DNA of 64,000 nt from Guptibacillus hwajinpoensis (GTDB lineage: Bacteria; Bacillota; Bacilli; Bacillales; Guptibacillaceae), in NCBI RefSeq assembly GCF_005144865.1, contig NZ_SWFM01000001.1:1-64000 (forward strand), in the 5' to 3' direction. Of the stretch, positions 43,245 through 51,578 are shown one piece after another. The notes beneath the pieces were generated by a model. It worked only from the letters and a program-made list of their open reading frames with translations. It made no database searches and was not told the DNA's origin. A program made the translations under genes and the position numbers. Numbering within the stretch: position 1 is the stretch's first letter; every line of letters begins with the position of its first letter.

Positions 43245-43967
43245 ATGTCTTCGATTGGGTTTAAGTTATTACGCTATTATATATATGACAGAATTAGATG
43301 GAAGAAACGGATTAGAAGTAACCAATCCACGCCGGCTTTCGCAAATTTAACAAATTCATTACAGTCTTATCAAGAATCAAGTAGTCGTTACTTTACGGTG
43401 TTTGATCTTGAGACAACAGGCTTTTATCCGGCACTTGGAGATGAAGTGATCTCGATTGGTGCTGTTAAAATTGATCTTATTGAAGGATGTATTTTAGAGG
43501 AATCGTTCTATCGAATAGTAAGACCGATTCATAAAGTACCTCGCTTCGTAAGGCAGCTAACTGGTCTTTCAATTGGAGAAATTAAGGCAGGATGGACATT
43601 TATCGAAGCGTTAGATGATTTTATAACGTTTAGTAGAGGAACAACATTAATTGCCCATCCTGTTAAATTTGATGTTTATTTCCTGCAAACACTCGCTCAA
43701 AAGTGGGATTTACCTGATTACTTGCCACCTTATCTTGATTCTGAGGCACTGGCAAAAGAAATATTTCCGAATAGCAATCCGCAACTCGATTCCTTGATTC
43801 GGAAATTAAACATTGAACGCCATGAGAGACACCATGCCTTAAATGATGCTCGGATGACCGCGGAACTGTGCCTTAAGCTCTTTGACAAACTAGACTTAAA
43901 GGATAATTATGAACAGGAAATAAGAGAGCGAATAGCCCGAGATAACCTCGTTTTTGGTAGGAAATAG
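43245..43967 (+). CDS. DnaQ-like 3'-5' exonuclease
   Basis: 240 residues. The DEDDh motifs are visible: YFTVFDLETTGFYPALGDEVISIGAV (about 48-72, D and E), LIAHPVKFDVYFLQ, and ERHHALNDARMTAEL (His and Asp). This is an epsilon/PolC-type proofreading nuclease fold without a polymerase. Its close coupling to the CBS-DUF294 gene is a pairing found in other bacteria. The ribosome binding site is inside the end of the preceding gene. Confidence 0.88.
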   Translation: MSSIGFKLLRYYIYDRIRWKKRIRSNQSTPAFANLTNSLQSYQESSSRYFTVFDLETTGFYPALGDEVISIGAVKIDLIEGCILEESFYRIVRPIHKVPRFVRQLTGLSIGEIKAGWTFIEALDDFITFSRGTTLIAHPVKFDVYFLQTLAQKWDLPDYLPPYLDSEALAKEIFPNSNPQLDSLIRKLNIERHERHHALNDARMTAELCLKLFDKLDLKDNYEQEIRERIARDNLVFGRK

Positions 43968-44155
43968 ATTGTTTATCCGTAATTATTCCCCGGGTAAGCG
44001 CATAATGAACAATTATTCGACGATTTATGTGTGTTAACTTGTTGAAACGCCGTTTACAATTGTCGTCTCTTGTTGTAACTTTGAATAGTATATTGAAGTT
44101 TCTGTTAGTTTTAATCAAAAAGTGATTAAGTTTTAATGTAATGGAGAGATGGAAA

Positions 44156-44275
44156 TTGAAACAAATTATTATGGTCATGTTTTTTATGGTTATTGCATTA
44201 ACAGTGGTTGTTATGAGTCAAATTAGTGAGTCAGCTCAGACTTACAGTGATTCTGAAGTTGTCCTCCAAAAATAG
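44156..44275 (+). CDS. Small membrane or exported protein, 39 aa
   Basis: A frame of 40 codons starting at TTG, with GGAGAG 7 bases upstream; an in-frame ATG at 44141 overlaps this site. It encodes one hydrophobic helix (MVMFFMVIALTVVVM) followed by a polar tail of about 18 residues. It could be a single-pass membrane peptide or a short secreted one. It lies between the exonuclease gene and cotD and is not recognised. Confidence 0.5.
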   Translation: MKQIIMVMFFMVIALTVVVMSQISESAQTYSDSEVVLQK

Positions 44276-44322
44276 GCTCCCTTTTACGTTAGGCAATTGT
44301 AAAATGAGGACGAATACACAGT

Positions 44323-44350
44323 ACATGTACTATGCGTGCTACATAGGCTA
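44323..44350 (+). promoter_or_regulatory. Sigma-K promoter of cotD
   Basis: AC (44323-44324), a 17-base spacer and CATAGGCTA (44342-44350) match the sigma-K pattern. cotD of Bacillus subtilis is a sigma-K gene, which supports the reading. Confidence 0.7.
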
Positions 44351-44389
44351 GTAGGGAATTCACCAAATTAATAAGGGGGAACCTACACT

Positions 44390-44890
44390 ATGTTTCATCA
44401 TCGTCACCGCATGGGACCTAATGCGAATATGCCAAATCAGGTAAGTCCAGCAATGCAGGGTCCAAATGCAAATATGCCTATGCAGGTAAGTCCAGCAATG
44501 AAAGGTGGCATGCCAGGGCAAGTTAGTCCTGCTATGCCAGGGCCAGGGCCAGGAGGTCCATGCCCAACAAGTCCAGTTGTATATCCAACAAAGTGTTGTG
44601 TAAAGAATCATTATTACAAACACAATGTAGATCATATTCATCCTACTCATATTAAGAATGTCCATCACCACATGTATGAGCACAATCACAGTTATCCATT
44701 AACTGAATCGAATGAAGTATTAGCATCACATACGAACAATTACCCACCACCGCGTCCAACTGGAGCTATGCCCGCTGGGTATGGACCTACAAATCCTTCC
44801 CAAGTAGCAGGTGCTATGCAAGGACAGTATGGCAGCGGAATGCCAGGTCCAGGTCCAGGTCAGGTTAGTCCAGCACAAAAACGAAGATAG
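44390..44890 (+). CDS. cotD: Spore coat protein CotD
   Basis: 166 residues. The centre has the CotD-type CPTSPVVYPTKCCVKNHYYKH and a His-rich segment (NVDHIHPTHIKNVHHHMYEHNH). Around it are repeats of the unit (Pro/Met)-Gln-Val-Ser-Pro-Ala-Met, four at the N-terminus and one near the end, with MPGPGPG blocks. This makes it longer than the 75-residue Bacillus subtilis protein. GGGGGAA lies before the ATG. Location between mrfB and ypsA agrees with Bacillus synteny. An inner-coat component made in the mother cell. Confidence 0.87.
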   Translation: MFHHRHRMGPNANMPNQVSPAMQGPNANMPMQVSPAMKGGMPGQVSPAMPGPGPGGPCPTSPVVYPTKCCVKNHYYKHNVDHIHPTHIKNVHHHMYEHNHSYPLTESNEVLASHTNNYPPPRPTGAMPAGYGPTNPSQVAGAMQGQYGSGMPGPGPGQVSPAQKRR

Positions 44891-44903
44891 TAAAGGTATA
44901 ATG

Positions 44904-44932
44904 AAACGAACTGGATTTCCAGTTCGTTTTTA
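44904..44932 (+). terminator. Terminator after cotD
   Basis: AAACGAACTGGA (44904-44915) and TCCAGTTCGTTT (44918-44929) with TTTT following; it lies just before the ypsA ribosome binding site. Confidence 0.85.
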
Positions 44933-44948
44933 CATAGGAGGTGTTAGA

Positions 44949-45524
44949 ATGGCGAACGTTTTGCTTGTTACTGGATATAAAGCTCACGAACTCGGCATTT
45001 TTAACGATGACCATCCTGGATTACCCATTATTAAGGCAGCACTCCGTATGAGAATGTTACAGCTCATTGAGGAGAGGGACTATGAATGGATTTTAATTAG
45101 TGGTCAAACTGGCGTTGAACTTTGGGCAGGAGAAACAGCTCTTGATCTTCGAGAAGAATACCCTGATCTTAAGTTAGCGGTGTTAACGCCATTCCTTGAA
45201 CAGGAGAGTAAGTGGAAAGAGCCTACTCAGGAATATTATAATATGATTATGGCGGAAGCTGATTTCGTCGAGTCAATTACGAGTAGACCTTACGAAAACC
45301 CAGGCCAATTAAAAGCAAAAAATGAATTTTTAGTCAGAAAAAGTGACGCAATGCTCGTTCTATACGATGAAGATACACCAGGTTCACCAGATTTTTACTT
45401 GAAAGAGAGCAAAAACAGACAGAGAAATGATCCAAGCTACGAAGTTTTTACCATTACACCTATTGATCTTGATTTGCTGGAACAGGATTTGCGTGAAAGT
45501 AACCCCGATTTTTACAGCCAGTAG
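44949..45524 (+). CDS. ypsA: YpsA (DUF1273, SLOG-family protein)
   Basis: 191 residues: VLLVTGYKAHELGIFNDDHPG at the start, then ILISGQTGVELWAGETALDL and EFLVRKSDAMLVLYDED, a Rossmann-like fold related to DprA/LOG nucleotide-binding proteins. In Bacillus subtilis YpsA overproduction blocks cell division. The start at 44949 follows AGGAGGTG by 6 bases; longer readings run into cotD in another frame. It lies next to gpsB, as in other Bacilli. Confidence 0.93.
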   Translation: MANVLLVTGYKAHELGIFNDDHPGLPIIKAALRMRMLQLIEERDYEWILISGQTGVELWAGETALDLREEYPDLKLAVLTPFLEQESKWKEPTQEYYNMIMAEADFVESITSRPYENPGQLKAKNEFLVRKSDAMLVLYDEDTPGSPDFYLKESKNRQRNDPSYEVFTITPIDLDLLEQDLRESNPDFYSQ

Positions 45525-45615
45525 CATTATTTAAACAGATTCCAATTGACAAGATGAAGGTCTTTTGGAAGAATAAAATAAAAGAAGATAACTGCATACA
45601 TATAGAGGTGATAAA

Positions 45616-45936
45616 ATGGCAGAGCAACAACCGACTCAATTAACAGCAAAAGACATTCTTGAAAAAGATTTTAAAAGTGGATTTCGTGGATATGACCAAG
45701 ATGACGTAGATAAGTTTCTAGATGTTGTAATTAAGGACTATGAACGTTTTGAAAATGACATCGAACAACTTCGCCAGGAGAATACCCGGCTTAGAAGAGA
45801 AATGGATCGCATGTCAGAGCAACAAAAACGTCAGCAGACACGTTCCCAAACGCAACCAGGTAACACAAACTATGATATTTTAAAACGACTTTCAAATTTA
45901 GAGAAGCACGTTTTCGGAAGTAAGCTTTACGAATAA
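45616..45936 (+). CDS. gpsB: Cell division/cell wall coordinator GpsB
   Basis: 106 residues. The DivIVA-like N-terminus ([30 protein letters not shown]) is a membrane-binding coiled-coil head; a coiled coil and a Gln-rich linker follow, then the trimerising end ([16 protein letters not shown]). GpsB shuttles PBP1 between septum and side wall. AGAGGTG lies before the ATG. It precedes rnpB, as in Bacillus subtilis. Confidence 0.95.
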   Translation: MAEQQPTQLTAKDILEKDFKSGFRGYDQDDVDKFLDVVIKDYERFENDIEQLRQENTRLRREMDRMSEQQKRQQTRSQTQPGNTNYDILKRLSNLEKHVFGSKLYE

Positions 45937-45962
45937 GCCGCCCATAATAGGGTGGTTTTTTT
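45936..45962 (+). terminator. Terminator after gpsB
   Basis: AGCCGCCC (45936-45943) and GGGTGGTT (45950-45957), with G-T pairs, then a run of T. Confidence 0.65.
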
Positions 45963-46082
45963 ATCCATTTGATAAATTTCACTCACCGTATTATAATAAT
46001 AAATGTACCATTTAACCGATTAGACAAGAACTCTTGCACGAAAGTGATATATAAGATATAATTGCTTTTGCTGTCCTAATAA

Positions 46083-46497
46083 TGATAACGTTCGGGTGAT
46101 CGCTGTATGTTGCATATAAGCATTATATAGAGGAAAGTCCATGCTCGCACGATCTGAGATGATCGTAGTGTTCGTGCCTGATGAAACAATAAGTCAGGGT
46201 AGTCCATTTATGGGCTAACGGCGGGGAAACGGCCTAAGTTCTTAACGGATATGGCCCGAATACTCTGAAAGTGCCACAGTGACGAAGTCTTAATGGAAAC
46301 ATTAAGAGTGGAACGAGGTAAACCCCACGAGCGAGAAACCCAAATTATGGTAGGGGAGCTTTCTCGAAGGAATTGAACGGAGAGAGAGCCAGGTGGCGAG
46401 GACGCACCTGGAGATAGATGATTACCACCTGAGTACGAGGGGAGACCCGTTCGCAGTACGATGGAACAGAACATGGCTTACAGAACGTTATCATCTT
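46083..46497 (+). ncRNA. rnpB: RNase P RNA, Bacillus class (type B)
   Basis: The catalytic RNA that cuts the 5' leader of pre-tRNAs. The 5' end GATAACGTTCGGG pairs with CAGAACGTTATC at the 3' end (helix P1). The conserved cores are AGAGGAAAGTCCATGCTCGC (46129-46148), GAAAGTGCCACAGTGACGAAG, GTGGAACGAGGTAAACCCC, GCGAGAAACCCAAAT, and ATGGAACAGAACATGGCTTACAGAACG. Total about 415 bases, as expected for type B. The spacing to gpsB and ypsC matches Bacillus gene order. A frame on the opposite strand (46208-46474) is not a gene. Confidence 0.95.
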
Positions 46498-46502
46498 TGA
46501 TG

Positions 46503-46526
46503 AAAAGCCCTTATGGGGCTTTTTTG
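46503..46526 (+). terminator. rnpB terminator
   Basis: AAAAGCCC (46503-46510) and GGGCTTTT (46516-46523), followed by TT. Confidence 0.8.
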
Positions 46527-46665
46527 TACGTTATGAATAGATTATGCTAGGAAACGGTTAAAGTATAAGAAAACAAATTCAAACAAGTCGAAATGAATTG
46601 CTGTAATATGTAAGTAGATGTAATAGTACATAAAACGAGATCAAACAACGATCGGAGTTGAAAAG

Positions 46666-47808
46666 ATGGCGAAATATGAATTAATTGCAACGGCCACCAT
46701 GGGGCTCGAATCATTGGTTGCTCGTGAAGTTAAAGATCTAGGATTTGAAAATGTTCGCGTTGACAATGGTAAGGTAACATATGAAAGTGATGAGCTTGGT
46801 ATTTGTCGTTCAAATTATTGGTTAAGAACAGCTGATCGTGTAAAGCTAAAAGTCGGAGAATTTAAGGTAACATCTTTCGATGAGCTATTCGAAGCAACAA
46901 AAGCACTACCTTGGGGAGATTTACTACCTGTAGATGCGGAGTTCCCGGTAAGTGGACGGTCCGTTAAATCAACTTTATATAGTGTACCTGACTGCCAGGC
47001 TATCGTGAAAAAAGCGATCGTGGAAAGTTTGAAGGAAAAATACAATGTATCATGGTTTGATGAAGATGGCCCTTTATTTAAAATAGAGGTTGCTATCCAT
47101 AAAGATACAGCGGTACTAACAATTGATACAAGTGGTACAGGATTGCATAGAAGAGGATATCGTTATTTGCATAGTGCAGCTCCTCTTAAAGAAACAATGG
47201 CTGCAGCGATGATCATGCTAACAAATTGGAACGCTGATAAACCGTTTATTGATCCATTCTGTGGTTCTGGTACACTTCCGATTGAAGCTGCTATGATTGG
47301 TCAGAACATTGCCCCAGGATTCAATCGTGAGTTTGCTTCTGAAGATTGGGAATGGATTGGTCAGAAACGCTGGGAAGAAGCAATGGTTGAAACAGAAGAT
47401 CTAGCGAAATATGATCAACCTCTTCATATTTTTGGAAGTGATCTTGATCCCAAAATGGTTGATCTATCAAAAAACAATGCTCTAGAAGCTGGGTTTGCAG
47501 ATTTGATTCAGTTTAAACAGATGCAAGTGACCGACGTTAGCTCAAGATTTGATTATGGAACCCTTATTGGAAACCCTCCATACGGGGAACGTCTTGGTGA
47601 ACGTGAAGAAGTAGAAGATATGTATCGTAAAATGGGCAAAGCGTTCCGTGAGCGCCTGGACACATGGTCTGTTTACATTCTTACGTCTCACCCACGTTTT
47701 CAAGAAGTTTACGGCAAAAGAGCAACGAAAAACCGAAAGCTTTATAATGGTGATATTAAAACCCATTATTACCAGTTCTTTGGTCCAAGACCTCCTAAGA
47801 ACGACTAA
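46666..47808 (+). CDS. ypsC: THUMP-domain class I SAM RNA methyltransferase (YpsC)
   Basis: 380 residues, RlmL-like. N-terminal ferredoxin-like/THUMP region (about 1-160: ATATMGLESLVAREVKDLGF, VDTS-type GTGLHRRGYR), then the methyltransferase: motif I FIDPFCGSGTLPIEAAMIG and catalytic IGNPPYGERLG (NPPY, N2-guanine or N6-adenine type). It probably methylates 23S rRNA; the exact base is not shown here. GATCGGAG precedes the ATG. Located after rnpB as in Bacillus subtilis. Confidence 0.93.
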   Translation: MAKYELIATATMGLESLVAREVKDLGFENVRVDNGKVTYESDELGICRSNYWLRTADRVKLKVGEFKVTSFDELFEATKALPWGDLLPVDAEFPVSGRSVKSTLYSVPDCQAIVKKAIVESLKEKYNVSWFDEDGPLFKIEVAIHKDTAVLTIDTSGTGLHRRGYRYLHSAAPLKETMAAAMIMLTNWNADKPFIDPFCGSGTLPIEAAMIGQNIAPGFNREFASEDWEWIGQKRWEEAMVETEDLAKYDQPLHIFGSDLDPKMVDLSKNNALEAGFADLIQFKQMQVTDVSSRFDYGTLIGNPPYGERLGEREEVEDMYRKMGKAFRERLDTWSVYILTSHPRFQEVYGKRATKNRKLYNGDIKTHYYQFFGPRPPKND

Positions 47809-47830
47809 ATAACTCTTGCGGTATTAGCAG

Positions 47831-47918
47831 TACAGGTGAGACCTCACATGTGCGGCTTAAGCGCGTCGAGGCGGCTCACCACACGCCACGCGAGAAGCGG
47901 GCTGGAGTGGAAATCAAC
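47831..47918. repeat. Decayed second copy of the GC-rich Bacillaceae repeat
   Basis: ACAGGTGAGACCTCAC and GAGGCGGCTCACCACACGCC, then GGAGTGGAAATCAAC at the end, align with the copy at 14713-14842. The first 40 bases are missing and many positions differ. Confidence 0.65.
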
Positions 47919-47960
47919 CACTACTCTTATTACAACAATGTCTACTAAAACAGACTAAAT

Positions 47961-48003
47961 AAAAAATCAGCATCCTGCTAAAAATGCAGGATGCTGATTT
48001 TTT
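47961..48003. terminator. Bidirectional terminator, 18-bp stem
   Basis: AAAAAATCAGCATCCTGC (47961-47978) and its perfect complement (47986-48003) between convergent genes. Confidence 0.85.
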
Positions 48004-48242
48004 TATACCTTTTCAACCACATATGCACGTTTATCTCGAAAGTATTTCTCACCATCATCTGAAGAATGTTCAAAAAAACCTTCTACTTCATGGACAACTT
48101 TATATTCTCGTTCAGGATCCGAAAAAAGTTGAGATGCGTTACTAGAAAGCAATACAACGTCAGTAGTAGATACAAAACTATCTAATTCCTTTGCTGAATA
48201 ATGTTCACCCTGCTTCAAAGTATTAATGCGATGCTGTCTCAA
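48003..48242 (-). CDS. Hypothetical protein, 79 aa
   Basis: Not recognised. A soluble, charged protein (TTDVVLLSSNASQLFSDP in the middle). It starts at TTG with AAGGAGG 8 bases upstream on the minus strand, a convincing site. A strong terminator touches its stop codon. No membrane segment or known motif. Confidence 0.65.
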   Translation of the reverse strand: MRQHRINTLKQGEHYSAKELDSFVSTTDVVLLSSNASQLFSDPEREYKVVHEVEGFFEHSSDDGEKYFRDKRAYVVEKV

Positions 48243-48356
48243 ATGAATTCCTCCTTGTAAATAATGGGATATACTTGATTGTACCCACCTTTAAAGAACA
48301 TTTAAACAATAAAACTCGTATATAGTAAGAATAGGCTTGTATAAAAGGAGGATTTT

Positions 48357-48662
48357 ATGAGAAATAAGTTTCTGATTATTTTTGGATTACTTGCGACTGC
48401 TCTTTTCTTTACGAATCCAGGTCAAGAAGACTACAGTAATTGGATAGGAAAACAGTTGAAGAAAGATCAAAATGCTCTTATCGAAATCGGGGTTGATCTA
48501 GCCATTGTTCCATATGTTGAAAATAATACGACGAGAAAAAATTGGTATTTGTTCTCCGTTTACCAAACACAAATTTGGAATGGTAAGAAATTAGTAGCCA
48601 TCGGTGCTTTTAACCAATTTATCTTAAATAAAGAAGAGTTAGTAGGGAATGTAGACGAGTAA
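48357..48662 (+). CDS. DUF4359-like exported small protein
   Basis: 101 residues. An N-terminal hydrophobic segment (about 4-20, signal or anchor) precedes NPGQEDYSNWIGKQL, the feature of the DUF4359 family. AAAAGGAGG lies 6 bases before the ATG. Function unknown; probably on the outer face of the membrane. Confidence 0.75.
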   Translation: MRNKFLIIFGLLATALFFTNPGQEDYSNWIGKQLKKDQNALIEIGVDLAIVPYVENNTTRKNWYLFSVYQTQIWNGKKLVAIGAFNQFILNKEELVGNVDE

Positions 48663-48716
48663 AGTAAATTAAGGTATCCTGTCGTAGAATAGTGCATACG
48701 AAAGGAGGATATCCAC

Positions 48717-48974
48717 ATGGAATTTGTTGGGTTTATTATACCCATCGCGATCGCTATATTTCTTGTAATTGACGCACCTAAACACGGCAAAAATCCATGG
48801 CTTTGGGGGATACTAGGATTTTTCTTTACTTTTCTACCCCTTGGAATCTATTTAATACAAACAGGGCGCAAGGTTGCAGGTTGGATTTTTGTTGTAATAT
48901 TTATTTTGACGATTATTCTAATTTTCGTCTTGATTAGTTTGGCCGTTGCATTTTTTAATTCAATTGGGGTGTAA
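48717..48974 (+). CDS. Small membrane protein, 85 aa
   Basis: Three hydrophobic segments, about residues 3-18, 27-46 and 52-80, with APKHGKNPWLWG between the first two, a motif common in small Bacillus membrane proteins of unknown function. AAAGGAGG lies 9 bases before the ATG. Followed by a strong terminator. Confidence 0.7.
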   Translation: MEFVGFIIPIAIAIFLVIDAPKHGKNPWLWGILGFFFTFLPLGIYLIQTGRKVAGWIFVVIFILTIILIFVLISLAVAFFNSIGV

Positions 48975-48990
48975 TTGCAACTGTAAATAG

Positions 48991-49023
48991 AAGAAGACAT
49001 GGGATAAGCCCATGTCTTCTTAT
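48991..49023 (+). terminator. Terminator
   Basis: AAGAAGACATGGG (48991-49003) and CCCATGTCTTCTT (49009-49021), a perfect 13-bp stem. Confidence 0.85.
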
Positions 49024-49066
49024 GTGCGTTATATTGTAAGCTTATGGTAGGATAGAACAGGAGAGA

Positions 49067-49273
49067 TTAAAAGGCTTTCAATTCTTCACGAGGAAAGTAA
49101 TCAGGTTTTTTTGCACCCTGTGCGTGAAGTTCTTTAAAGTAGTTTTGATACTCATTTAAAGAGAGAGTACCTTGTAAGTAATTTACTTGTACAAAGTCGA
49201 GTAATTCATCTGCGGTAGTTGGCTTTCTTCCTTTTACCTCATTGAATGCGTTAATCAGATCCTGTACTGACAT
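49067..49273 (-). CDS. YppF-like protein, 68 aa
   Basis: 68 residues with LINAFNEVKGRKPTTADELLDFVQVNYLQG and YQNYFKELHAQGA, the pattern of the small YppF family. The start at 49273 follows AAGGAGGG by 6 bases; a longer frame to 49363 is not supported. Function unknown. Confidence 0.75.
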   Translation of the reverse strand: MSVQDLINAFNEVKGRKPTTADELLDFVQVNYLQGTLSLNEYQNYFKELHAQGAKKPDYFPREELKAF

Positions 49274-49438
49274 CTGAATCCCTCCTTGAACTATTTTGCT
49301 TATCCAAAGAATAACATGAGATTTTGAGAATCCTTTGTTTTTGAATTTTTTAACTTCCGACAAATCTTTACATAATGAAACGAGAAGTGTCGAATGAACT
49401 ATACTAGTTTACGACCAATTTGAAAGGGTGGAATAGTA

Positions 49439-50962
49439 ATGGCAATTGATCTAATGCAAACAGAACAACACTTTCTTGACTATGTTAAAAAAATGACGAG
49501 TTTTAATGAAGCGATTGGCTTAATGTACTGGGACCTCAGAACTGGTGCACCTAAAAAAGGAGCTGAGCAGCGTTCAGAAGTGATTGGTATGATGTCTTCA
49601 GAAGTATTTGAGATGTCGGTATCAAATGAGATGAAGTCGTATCTTGATGAACTTACAAAAGAAGACGTACTAAATAACTTAAGTGATCGAACTCGTAAAA
49701 CAGTAGAAGAATGTCGAAAAGAATATGATCGAAATATTAAGATTCCTGCAGAGGAATATTCTGAGTACGTAATTCTAAGTTCCAAGGCTGAAACAATTTG
49801 GGAAGAAGCTAAAGAACAGTCAAACTTTGAATTGTTCCGTCCCTATCTTGAAAAACTAGTAGCATTTAACCAAAAATTTGTAGAGTATTGGGGATATGGA
49901 GAGAATAAGTACGACACGCTTCTTGACCTATACGAACCAGGTGTCACAGTAAAAGTAATCGATCGTGTATTCAATCAATTGCGTGAGCATATTGTGCCTC
50001 TCGTTCAACAGGTTGTAAATGCGAGTGATAAGCCTAAAACAGATTTCTTATATAGTCATTTCCCACAGGAAAAACAGAAGGCATTCAGCTTGGATATTCT
50101 TAAGGGAATGGGCTATGATTTCAACGCCGGTCGTCTCGATACAACAGTCCATCCTTTCGCCACAGGATTAAATCCTGGTGATGTGCGCGTTACCACTAAG
50201 TATGATGAAAGTGATTTCCGAACAGCTGTATTTGGCACCATACACGAGGGTGGTCATGCCTTGTATGAACAGAATATTTCACCTGAGTTAATTGGCACCC
50301 CACTTTGTTCTGGAACATCCATGGGAATACATGAATCCCAGTCTCTCTTCTGGGAAAACTTTGTTGGCCGGAATAAGTCCTTCTGGCAGAAAAATTACGA
50401 AACGTTAAAGAGTTATTCAACAGGACAGTTTGATGACGTATCGCTTGAAGATTATTATCGTGCGATAAATGTAGCGGGTCCATCCTTAATCCGTATTGAA
50501 GCAGATGAAATGACGTATGCCCTTCATATTATGGTTCGATACGAAATAGAAAAAGGCCTTATAAATGGCGAAATAGAAGTGAAGGACCTTCCACAAATAT
50601 GGAATGAGAAAATGGAAGAATACCTCGGTATTACTCCTGATAACGACGGAGTTGGTGTCCTTCAGGATGTGCATTGGTCAGGTGGCTCGTTTGGCTATTT
50701 CCCTTCTTATGCACTTGGTTATATTTACGCTGCACAAATCAAGAATGCAATGCTAGAAGATCTTCCTAATTTTGATGAACTTCTTGAAGAAGGAAATATG
50801 CTACCTATTAAAGAATGGCTAACAAAAAATATTCATCAGTACGGCAAGCTTAAACAGCCAATCGAAATAATTAAGGATATTACTGGCGAAGGACTTAATG
50901 CAAAATATCTTATACAGTACTTAGAAGAGAAATACTCACAAGTTTATCGTTTACAATCTTAA
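49439..50962 (+). CDS. ypwA: M32 metallocarboxypeptidase (YpwA)
   Basis: 507 residues. The zinc motif HEGGH is at about 269-273 (IHEGGHALYEQN), followed by the family motifs GIHESQSLFWEN and GSFGYFPSYALGYIYAAQ. A cytoplasmic, helical enzyme that removes C-terminal residues. AAAGGGTGG lies 9 bases before the ATG. YpwA is in the same neighbourhood in other Bacilli. Confidence 0.95.
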   Translation: MAIDLMQTEQHFLDYVKKMTSFNEAIGLMYWDLRTGAPKKGAEQRSEVIGMMSSEVFEMSVSNEMKSYLDELTKEDVLNNLSDRTRKTVEECRKEYDRNIKIPAEEYSEYVILSSKAETIWEEAKEQSNFELFRPYLEKLVAFNQKFVEYWGYGENKYDTLLDLYEPGVTVKVIDRVFNQLREHIVPLVQQVVNASDKPKTDFLYSHFPQEKQKAFSLDILKGMGYDFNAGRLDTTVHPFATGLNPGDVRVTTKYDESDFRTAVFGTIHEGGHALYEQNISPELIGTPLCSGTSMGIHESQSLFWENFVGRNKSFWQKNYETLKSYSTGQFDDVSLEDYYRAINVAGPSLIRIEADEMTYALHIMVRYEIEKGLINGEIEVKDLPQIWNEKMEEYLGITPDNDGVGVLQDVHWSGGSFGYFPSYALGYIYAAQIKNAMLEDLPNFDELLEEGNMLPIKEWLTKNIHQYGKLKQPIEIIKDITGEGLNAKYLIQYLEEKYSQVYRLQS

Positions 50963-50965
50963 AGG

Positions 50966-50999
50966 AAAAAGATCTTGCCGACGTCGGCAAGATCTTTTT
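50966..50999. terminator. Loop-free perfect palindrome, terminator of ypwA
   Basis: AAAAAGATCTTGCCGAC (50966-50982) is followed directly by its complement (50983-50999), a 34-base perfect palindrome. It serves both convergent genes. Confidence 0.8.
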
Positions 51000-51445
51000 T
51001 AATCTGAAGATAATGCACTATATTTCTTTTCGTTGACTCCGTTAAATCCGTTCAAAATTATGGCAGCAAAAAGAGGAGTACGTTCTTTTAAATCGTCTAC
51101 AGAATAAAGACCTGAGAAGTATTGTACGACAAGCCCATCAATCATCGCAACAAAAGCACTTACTCCTTCACGGTAATGGAGTGGCCAGTATTTTTTATAC
51201 GGATCCAATGCTACAAAACGGTCCCTAAGGTACAGAAGCATTTCATCAAAAGCTCTTTTGAATTCTTCTGGTTCTTTATTCTGGGCCTGCTTACTCATTT
51301 CTTCGGTTAATTTAGGAAGGTTTACATCGTTGTATTCCATTGATCCATAAATAAAATTCTCTACAAATTCTGGAACACTGTCACCTTTACATTCATCGGT
51401 GAATTTTTCATACTCTTGCGTTAAGTAATATAAATTTTGGTTCAT
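50999..51445 (-). CDS. Helical protein resembling a TetR C-terminal domain without HTH
   Basis: 148 residues, all-helical by composition. The end FVAMIDGLVVQYFSGLYSVDD resembles the last helices of TetR ligand domains, which often carry ALIDGL-type segments, but there is no helix-turn-helix before it. The start at 51445 has AAAGGATGG upstream. It could be an HTH-less TetR relative or an unrelated helical bundle. Its position just before the fatty-acid regulon is noted. Confidence 0.5.
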   Translation of the reverse strand: MNQNLYYLTQEYEKFTDECKGDSVPEFVENFIYGSMEYNDVNLPKLTEEMSKQAQNKEPEEFKRAFDEMLLYLRDRFVALDPYKKYWPLHYREGVSAFVAMIDGLVVQYFSGLYSVDDLKERTPLFAAIILNGFNGVNEKKYSALSSD

Positions 51446-51515
51446 TTCTATCCATCCTTTCAAATTCATAAAGAGAGAATTCCCATTTTAATTAAATTAA
51501 AACTCGAAATTAGCA

Positions 51516-51545
51516 TTGAATAGTTTAAACATATACCTGTATGAT
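51516..51545 (+). promoter_or_regulatory. Sigma-A promoter of the carboxyltransferase gene
   Basis: TTGAAT (51516-51521), an 18-base spacer and TATGAT (51540-51545), with the operator-like palindrome 8 bases downstream. Confidence 0.55.
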
Positions 51546-51552
51546 AGAAACC

Positions 51553-51578
51553 AAACATACTGTATGGTTAGTATGTTT
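51553..51578 (+). promoter_or_regulatory. Operator-like inverted repeat 1
   Basis: AAACATACT (51553-51561) and AGTATGTTT (51570-51578), perfect arms, with GGTTAG inside. It shares AACATAC and GGTTAGT with the sites at 53353 and 59671. Confidence 0.6.

Noticed and set aside
46208..46474. Minus-strand frame of 88 codons
   Set aside because: Lies entirely within rnpB, antisense to conserved RNase P RNA sequence.
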